Assembly: GCF_000516985.1 (NCBI RefSeq)
Contig: NW_006917091.1
Span: 2,997,022 to 3,061,021 of the forward strand
From: Pestalotiopsis fici W106-1
Taxonomy: Eukaryota; Ascomycota; Sordariomycetes; Amphisphaeriales; Sporocadaceae
Direction of reading: 5' to 3'
Length of the DNA stretch: 64,000 nucleotides
Shown: piece after piece, positions 56,542-64,000 of the stretch
How the letters are laid out: every line of letters starts with the position of its first letter
Numbering within the stretch: the stretch's first letter is position 1
The notes under the pieces: generated by a model
The model's input: only the letters and a program-made list of their open reading frames with translations
Database searches by the model: none
What the model was told of the DNA's origin: nothing
Program-made: the position numbers and the translations under genes

Positions 56542-58650
56542 ATGTCTTTACCAGCAGCGTCGACGCCGTCGGCCGACGACCGCCGTAATGCGGCTCGTCA
56601 GATGTTACCGACATGTCAACGATGCCGCCGTCTCCGGCGCAAGTGTGATACGGAGCTTCCAAGCTGCCGACCGTGTGTAAAGGCTGGTGCCGAATGCACC
56701 TTTCACGACCATGCATTACAGCATGCATTGCCCAGATCGTGAGTTTGTTTGACTTCTCCGGGATGTCTGCCATTACTCTACATCTTTTCATCCTGGTATT
56801 CCAATTGACTACAATTGATTTTGGCAGTACTGATTCCCTGCCTCTCTAGATACATTGATTCGCTCTTGAAGCGGGTAGAGGACTTGCAGACAGCTCAGCA
56901 AAGCTATCAGCAGAGCCCTATTACAGAATCTAGATCACTGGTCACACAAGCTGTACCAGAGCCAGAGACAAATGCTTTAGAGGAATCTTTGCCGCCGTCA
57001 AGTCACCCAGTACCACCATCGGCCCCCTCCTTTGACGTTGTCATCCCGTCGACGAGCACCTCTGGCAAGTCACGATACTGGGGCTCCTCTTCTGCCTTTG
57101 TACTAAACATAGAGCTTTTGCAACATGCTGCAATTAAAGGACTGGTGTCCATACCCTGCGAGGAAGACGATACTTTGCCCATGATCGAGGGACAAGGCGA
57201 TTACCAAAGCACTTTATCATTAGCTGGTGCCTTTTACTATACACCTGATGCCACTATTACTTACTTGGTCCAGTCCTACCTAAAGTCTATAGACACGCTA
57301 TATGGATTTGTCGATCATGATGAGACGAGTGCCGAGCTCGAGGCATATCTGTCACTTCGACGTCAGCCAGACTTTTCTCCCCAACTACTACGAGGCGATC
57401 AGGCTCACTGCTTTTTCCGCATCACCATGATGTGCGCTATTGCATGTGCCTGTCAGGCTCGATACCAACCCCAGCAAACGGCCCAATGCTTTGCCTTTTA
57501 CCGTGACGCCAGCCAGTGTGTCGAAGAGGTAACATCCGAGGCGACATCCGACACACTTAGGGCATTGTTGCACTTGATCGTCTTTTGCCTCTTTCAGCCA
57601 CGTCAGGGCGACATTTGGAAGCTCCTGGACTACGCCTGTCGCCTCACGATAGAGCTTGGATACCATACAGAGACTGCGCAAGATCCGCAGATGGACTGGC
57701 AGTCCCCCGCAGACACTCACAACACGCCAGCACCGCCTACACGGGCCAAGCTGCGCCGCTCCACCTTTTGGGGGCTATATGCAATAGAGCGCATCGTCGG
57801 ACAGTTATTTGGTCGCGCCAGTGATCTCCCCGAGTCCATCATCACAACCGAGTATCCGTATCCAGTCAGAGTACACGCAGGCGGCACGCTGCTGGATACT
57901 GCAAGCAACAACGGACGCTGCCCGAGCACGACGTCAATAGACCAGGTCACCTTTCAGTCAATGAGCATTTCGCATCACTACCGGCTTGTATACTTGCGAT
58001 CTGAAATCTTTCGAGAAATGTATCTGCCAGCAAAACCTCCGGACCTCGGCCTCTCTTGGCTGAGGGAGAAGCACGCAACATTATACGCGTGGCGGCAGGA
58101 ATTAGCAGTCAGCGATGACCTCGAGGGTGTAGCCACCTTGACCTGCGATGTTGGTTTCGACGCCACTATATGTTTTCTGTTCCAGCCACTTTTATTAAAG
58201 GCGCTACGATGGACGTCAGAATCAGAGACGAGTGATTCAGAAGACGGAATAACAGTAGCGTCCGATCCGTTCCTTTCTGCAATCAACTTGATACGCATCT
58301 ACGACAAAATCATCCGCGCACCCGAGCACTCATCAAGAGGAGCATACCCCATGACTTTTATGAGTGCCCACTACATCTATCTTGCTACCAGTACCCTCTT
58401 GGCTTACGGGCTCATTGGGCTTGATGGTAGGGTAAGAGTACTTTGGCCAATGAGCGAAATGGACGCAGCTCAGCAGGACGAGACGCATAATCTCGACTGG
58501 AACGAGTTCATCGATGTCGCTGGCACCTGTCTAGTCTTGATGGCGTGGTGTAGTGAGAGGTGGCCTGGATTTGGCGGTACTCTCCATATTTACAAGCGCC
58601 TATTTGCACGAGTCACCAAAGAGCTAATCGGCACCGGAGGGAGAGGTTAA
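56542..58650 (+). CDS. Zn2Cys6 transcription factor, second regulator of the block
   Basis: Two exons (56542-56738, 56850-58650) give 665 residues. The zinc cluster uses C25, C28, C35, C42, C45 and C52 (TCQRCRRLRRKCDTELPSC). A linker and short coiled coil follow directly after the splice site (SYIDSLLKRVEDLQTAQQ), as in dimeric Zn2Cys6 proteins that bind CGG-Nx-CCG. The fungal-specific TF domain runs from about 190 to 450 (YLKSIDTLYGFVDHDE, LTIELGYHTETAQ, RRSTFWGLYAIERIVGQLFG). It lies between the LigB gene and the dehydrogenase gene, all on the plus strand, with 225 bases upstream. It is a plausible pathway regulator beside the first one. Confidence 0.92.
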
Positions 58651-58713
58651 CACGAATTGTGACAGCAGACGATAAGGGATTGTGAACATGTTGGGTGTGG
58701 GCCCGATGGAGAT

Positions 58714-58760
58714 CGGAGGTGCGCTCCCGTGCATCCACGCATGGCCGACGGACATGTCCG
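58714..58760. promoter_or_regulatory. CGG-element cluster before the dehydrogenase gene
   Basis: Holds a perfect 12-bp palindrome CGGACATGTCCG (58749-58760, CGG-N6-CCG), 99 bases before the ATG at 58859, and a CGG-N10-CCG arrangement at 58714-58729. The palindrome nearly repeats the word in the LigB promoter. Confidence 0.5.
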
Positions 58761-58858
58761 CCGCCGGCAGGACGCGCTCCATATCATGATACTGCTTTGC
58801 GCGCAACTGTGCTGCAATTGCTCTCTACTCGTGTCCAGTTACTGGCTACTCGTTCACA

Positions 58859-59857
58859 ATGGCGTCTCCTCGACATTTCAACATTGTCGCCCTGGAAACC
58901 TTCTTCTGCCCTCTGCCTCCGCTTACAGTGCCTAGTCCACACACTTTCACATTGACCGAGTACACGAGAACCGCGGCTCACGAAACAGCGGAAAGGATTC
59001 GGGATGCTGACATTATCATAACAACTACATTACGACTCGACGCTTCGGTACTCTCATCCACAACATGTCCAAACCTCAAATTTATCGCCGTAATGGCCTC
59101 GGGAACAGACTCTATTGATTTGGATGCATGCAAGGAGCGTGGAATTCGAGTGGTGAATAGCCCAGAATGTAATGTCACTGCCGTGGCTGAACATGCCTTG
59201 GGCTTGTACTTTGCCGCCAGACGCAGTATAGTCCCTTCTATGCGACACCTCGGTGCTGGACAATGGCCACAGCGCGGCACTTTAATGACAACTACCTATG
59301 CTGCCGGCAAACCACCTCGAGGGTGCGGCAGCGAGACGGCCGTCATTTACGGTCATGGTGCCGTGGGCCGAGCAGTTCAAGCACTGTTTGAGGCGCTCGG
59401 CATGACTGTCCTCATTGCTGCCCGTAAAGGCACGCCGCCGACTGACGGCAGGGTCGCCTTTGAGGAGTCACTTAAAGTAGCCACTGTCATGGTTGTCTGC
59501 TGCCCGCGCACGCCCGAGACACTGAACCTGCTGTCTGGACCCGAGCTGGCTCTGGTCAGAGATGATGCTGTGCTGGTCAATGTTGCTCGTGGCGGCATCG
59601 TGGATGAGAGCGCGTTGCTCAAGGCGCTCCAGGAGAACCAATTGGCAGGTGCAGCTGTTGATGTCTTTGCCACTGAGCCAGCGAGTCCCGAGACTAGCCC
59701 GCTTCTAGGACCAGAGGCGGCACATGTGAATCTTGTTACGACGCCGCATACCGCTTGGATCGGGATGGATACCGCGACAAACTACCGTCGCGTGTTGCAG
59801 GAGAATATTGACGGGTTTATCATGGACAGACTTGAAAAGAATAGGGTAAAAGCATAG
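58859..59857 (+). CDS. D-isomer-specific 2-hydroxyacid dehydrogenase
   Basis: Single exon of 332 residues. The family reduces 2-keto acids (such as glyoxylate, hydroxypyruvate or other keto acids) to D-hydroxy acids with NAD(P)H. Seen: KFIAVMASGTDSIDLDAC and EHALGLYFAARRSIVPSMRH in the catalytic domain, the Rossmann GHGAVG (G165, G167, G170), and the catalytic triad R244 (NVARGG), E273 (FATEP) and H297 (TPHTAW). The gap between substrate and nucleotide domains is slightly longer than usual (AAGKPPRGCGSE). No targeting signal is evident. It closes the catabolic block and may reduce a keto acid released by the class II aldolase; this is inference. Confidence 0.93.
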   Translation: MASPRHFNIVALETFFCPLPPLTVPSPHTFTLTEYTRTAAHETAERIRDADIIITTTLRLDASVLSSTTCPNLKFIAVMASGTDSIDLDACKERGIRVVNSPECNVTAVAEHALGLYFAARRSIVPSMRHLGAGQWPQRGTLMTTTYAAGKPPRGCGSETAVIYGHGAVGRAVQALFEALGMTVLIAARKGTPPTDGRVAFEESLKVATVMVVCCPRTPETLNLLSGPELALVRDDAVLVNVARGGIVDESALLKALQENQLAGAAVDVFATEPASPETSPLLGPEAAHVNLVTTPHTAWIGMDTATNYRRVLQENIDGFIMDRLEKNRVKA

Positions 59858-61573
59858 TAAAGACGAACAGATGTTTGATAGAAATGCCACACAATACAGC
59901 AAAATGGCGGCTGGTTGTGCTGGCATACATATGCCGTCTTCCAGAGCCCCCAACTGACCCTTTTTAATCTTGTACCACTTCCTGGTAATCATGACCCATT
60001 TTCTTCTATTGATAATCCAAGCTCGAATCAATGGCTTGAAAAGAAAATGTGAGTTGAAAGGCGAGCGAAACGACTATATATGAATCGTTACCACAGACAA
60101 TGATTGAGGCTGAACTGGTATCTACTATATGACGGAAAACCACGAGTGTTTATTATTCGGTTTCCATTCTACAGCATCCATGGGAAGACATCTGATCGCA
60201 CCAAAGCACATCTAACAAATATAAACCAACACGACGAGTAGATGCGAGGATCGACATTAAAGACCATTCTGTGCTCTTTCTACGGGACCTAGAATAGTGG
60301 ACCTTTCTCTCACTGGCCAGATTTTCAGCTATAGGGACAGCTTGTACAAGAAGCACTCACTGTGTAATACTGCGCGCTAGGACATGTCTGATTGGGCAGA
60401 TTTTCGGCATTGCTGATGACGACGCAAGGGAGAATCTTACAATAAGCGCTCCACATGGCAGGCTCGGAAATGACTGATTGGACAGATTATATGCATTGCA
60501 TAAGAGGATCCAAAAAGAAACAGTCAACATTTATTAGCTGTAGCGGGTGTGGTTTCTATTATGAAGCGGCCCGATCCGGTAGCTGATGGTGAACGCAACA
60601 CTGAATGGGTGTATGGAATGGAGTGATTCCTTATAGCGCTAGTCACTGGGGTGCCATGAAGTTGCAGTCTATCTGTAGCCTGTAGTTGGCCTAGGTTGGC
60701 GTTACAAGACCCATATCGCGCAAGTTTGTCGGCACGTTTAAAAAGCTGTTGTGGGTAATCTGTATTACACTTAGCGGCAACCATCAGTCGAATCTCCTTG
60801 ACCAAAGTGCTAAAGAATCTGTCAGACTTGTACGTTTTCTTCTGACCGACTGGACAGTTGCAGAGTTTGAGGATAACCACCCCCTCCGCTCCGATGCCTG
60901 TTCTCAGCCCCAGTCCATATGTGCATGTGTCCCCTAAGGTTAGTGTAATCTGTACCTGGTAATCATGTACGGTACTATACACTAGAGGACCTGTACCAGA
61001 TTACAAAGGGCTTGTCCCGTCTCTCGGGCTTCCGGCCACTCATTCTCTCCAATAACTTGTCCCAACACATATTCCATTCATTTTGTTTTGCTTCTTTCGG
61101 TTATAAAATCCTGAATAAAAGGTGTTCTTATGGAATGCAATTGTTGCCGCGCTGCTATAGATACAGAATAACGATGGCGGAGCTAGTGCATAGGCTTAAC
61201 ATACTTGCATGAGCAACTGATTTATGCCCCGGCGGTTGTGTGATGGCCAACATGTTCCCCCCAATTCTGCAGTAACTGGCGCTGATTGTTGGCCACTGAG
61301 GATTGGATTGGTACTTGATAGATGTAGCCCTGTTCAATGCAAATCCACTCGGATCCCGGTCGCGGTCATGACTGCCTCTAGTTTCCGTTTAGAATCCGAT
61401 TAGGATTCATTTTGCGCCCTGTCGGCGTCGTCTGGAAGCGCTTTACCCCTGCGTTGGCCGACACCACGACACCACCCAGCTTTAAGCTAGTGTGAGGCTC
61501 GTCGTCGTCGAATCTTTTCCAATTCTCTCTTCCATCCAGCATCGCAAAGCCCTCACATTTCCATTACCGGACA
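59858..61573. other. Intergenic region, nothing supported
   Basis: About 1.7 kb with short open frames on both strands and no family match. The end near 61480-61573 is CT-rich and is the presumed promoter of the Clr5-domain gene. Confidence 0.5.
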
Positions 61574-63809
61574 ATGGAGCCTATCAACTCATTAAGACCA
61601 GCTGTCTGGAATGCTGGCGACGAAAGGGACTTTTCTTCCTGGGATCAACATCGCGATACACTGCGATGCTTATACCTGGATGAAGGCTGTAGCCTCAAGA
61701 CGATTAAACACAAGATGGAGGCTGAGCATGGGTTTCCGTTATATCGGTGTGTATAGCAAACAATCCAGTGTCGACGTACTTGTCGACTGACGCAACAATA
61801 CAGCCTCAAGGATTACGAAACCGTTTTTCGCGAGCATTTCCATTTTCGCAAAAATCTCGAGCAAAAAGACTGGGAATCCATAGCTTACCGAATTGAAGAG
61901 AGGAGGAAAAAGGGAAAAGCCAGTGTCGTGTATCTGGGTAACAAGGCATTAACAAACAAAAAAGTCCAAAGAGGAACTCGCCAGTTTATTTCCACTGGTA
62001 ATAACCAGCCAAAGACGAGTAGGTGTCGCCCATATGACCTTGATAACCGGCACTGACTAGTGCCGACGCGCTTGCAGATCTGTCCCATCCCTTGAACCCA
62101 AGAATCCGGATCAAAACACCACCACCTAGACCTGCAGACATTGCTGGCGGAAGCGCAACAGATGTGCAAGATGGAAGTATTGCACCAGCGCAGGTGCTAG
62201 CTACTCTCAAATCTACACCACACTCGGTGCAACCGTATGCAGCCGCTAGCAATCATCAGGTAGCCGATGCTAGCCCACAGTCTGCATTACACAAACCATT
62301 GCCTGCGAATGCGCATTCAGAAACCATATTAGAATATAAAGCAATTCCTAGTAAGTTGTCAACTCCTGTTCATCGGACTGGCTAACATGACCAGACAATC
62401 AATATGGCAGTGATGCACAAAATTATGGATTCCAGTCTTCAGCTCCACGCATCACTTTACCAGGAATAGGCTCCATACTTTCTAAACCACTTGATGACGG
62501 TCAGAAGCCCTCATCTTCAAGATATTCGGAATTCCCTACTGAACAGAGTTACAACCATGGCACCGGGAATAGGAAACGGCTCATCACTCACTCGACAACA
62601 ACTAGAGCGACAGGCGTATTACCGCTGAGGCTGTCGGCAAATTCAAGCTGGCAGACTCCCCCGACAATAGTCAATGTGTCCATGTTCCCTGAGCCAGCGA
62701 GTGCTCTAGCATACGTTCCATTAGACCTATCCTCGGGAACCGTTGGCTACCTCAGTACTACCACACCATCTCAGCCGCTCGAGAAGCTGCTTCTTGTGAC
62801 CCGTTCATTCATGCAAGGCAAATTTCAACCCGGCTCGCTGGCTTCATCGGACATTGAGAATCCCGCACTAGTCCAGAAGCAAATTTGTGAAATCGAAAGG
62901 TGGTACAACGATTTCAACCCGGGGTTCGATCTTCTTGGTAAACAAAAGGTGCCCGAGGCGTTCCGCATATTTCAGAGGTGTTTCGAAGGCACACGAAAAA
63001 TCATCAAACCCGAGTATCCATTCACCATGATATTTGTATGCCACCAAGCAATACGCTGTGCCTATTACGATAGGATAGGGCGGAACATGTCAAAGTTTCT
63101 CCTCAAACATGTTGCAGAGCTTTGTCAAGTATTCCTGGGCGTGCACCACCCCTTGTCCGTAATCGCCGACGGCCTGGCTCGAATGGATATTTTCGAATTT
63201 GCCCTCTGCATTGGGCCCTTTATGGACCACTATAGTGATGCCTTGGAGCCCTTTCTGGAGAAATCCGAAATGGCTCTTGGAGAGCTGTCGGGCTCCCGCG
63301 GATTGGGCATTAGCCTGATGGAAGGCACCGGCATGCTGGGCCTGTACGAGGCGAAACCCAGGCTTGATGTGGCGACGCGCAAAGCCCGGGAGCGCGGCCT
63401 TTCTACTCTGCATCTCCAGATTGAAACAGCGGCCATGCTACAGAGGAACAAGTTCTTGAACGAAGCATTAGCAATAATACTCGAGCTTCGTCAATCCAAA
63501 GAGGGGCAAGCCAACCCATACCAATTCTTTTACTCGGGCGTCATCTTGACGCACATTTTTCGAAGCATGAAGAACTACGATGGTCAGATCCGAGTGCTTT
63601 ACGAAATGGTCGACTCCTTGAGCGCATCTAGTGCAAATGATGATGAAATGCAGCTGACTTTTTCCTACAAGGTGTACATGGAAATACGGCAAAGCAGCCT
63701 GCTTTTGGTTCTTGGCTGGCTGATGGAAGCTTTGCGCAAGATGGGACGCACAGATGAAGCAGACAGGGTCCGGATTCGATACGACGAGGCTGTAGAGAAT
63801 CCAATATGA
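61574..63809 (+). CDS. Clr5-domain protein
   Basis: Four exons (61574-61746, 61804-62018, 62078-62350, 62395-63809) give 691 residues. The N-terminal Clr5 domain (about 21-82) is split by the first intron: SWDQHRDTLRCLYLDEGCSL, then KTIKHKMEAEHGFPLYR, then FREHFHFRKNLEQKDWES. This helix-turn-helix-like module is widespread in ascomycete proteins of mostly unknown role and was named after a fission yeast silencing factor. The middle (about 120-330) is Pro/Ser-rich and disordered. The C-terminal 350 residues are helical and TPR-like (FRIFQRCFEGTRKIIKPEYP, then HVAELCQVFLGVHHPLSVIA). Intron phases agree at all three junctions. A nuclear role is likely but not shown. Confidence 0.85.
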
Positions 63810-64000
63810 GATTAGGACACTGGCAAGGGGAAATAATGCAACTGTAATAAGAGCCGCTACTCTTTCCGTAAACTGCCTTGCAATGCGAAACTAGGACAGA
63901 GCTTACATTCTTTGGGACGGGAGCAAAAGAACCATGTACTCTTTTTCGCAAAATACAACCTGGGCTGTATGCAAATCAGCGGCTACATTGAATCATTAAA

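Overview
The window is nuclear DNA from a filamentous ascomycete, most likely a Sordariomycete and possibly of hypocrealean type. This rests on short GT-AG introns of about 40-80 bases in most genes, Zn2Cys6 regulators, a fungal-type adenylate cyclase with leucine-rich repeats, two NACHT-type STAND (NLR) proteins and a Clr5-domain protein. A run of exactly 100 N at 24177-24276 marks a draft-assembly gap. No tRNA, rRNA, CRISPR array or intact transposon was recognised. The species assignment is inference.

Left part (1-13.7 kb): the 3' part of a fumarylacetoacetate-hydrolase-family gene is cut by the left edge. It is followed by an exonuclease III-type AP endonuclease, a HeLo-like/NACHT NLR, the ribosome biogenesis factor ERB1, a secreted SGNH/GDSL esterase and an unrecognised 193-residue protein.

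Middle-left part (13.7-25.5 kb): this is gene-poor accessory DNA. It holds a broken gene-like region, an AT-rich tract of GACTTGA-type repeats, a short unrecognised gene and a protein with two CCHC zinc knuckles. It also holds a dispersed duplication of that gene's 3' flank, a 43-47 bp minisatellite, an isolated dynamin-like GTPase fragment with an in-frame 66-bp duplication, and a purine microsatellite containing the gap.

Middle part (25.5-46 kb): mostly conserved housekeeping genes. These are adenylate cyclase (about 2142 residues), RTC4-like protein, dynactin subunit 2 (dynamitin), a single-pass membrane protein, ribosomal protein S28, a molybdopterin synthase small subunit (CnxG/MOCS2A) and a second NLR paralogous to the first.

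Right part (46.8-59.9 kb): eight consecutive genes look like a catabolic cluster. They are a class II aldolase, a Zn2Cys6 regulator, an M20 N-carbamoyl-amino-acid-hydrolase-type amidase, a salicylate-hydroxylase-type FAD monooxygenase, an NmrA/isoflavone-reductase-like protein, a LigB-type extradiol dioxygenase, a second Zn2Cys6 regulator and a D-2-hydroxyacid dehydrogenase. The content suggests ring hydroxylation, ring cleavage, amide hydrolysis and then aldol cleavage or reduction of an aromatic or N-heteroaromatic compound. The substrate cannot be read from the sequence. Several promoters in the block carry CGG-N6/7-CCG elements of the kind bound by Zn2Cys6 dimers. A Clr5-domain protein closes the window.

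Exon boundaries were assigned by hand from splice consensus and frame continuity. They are predictions.
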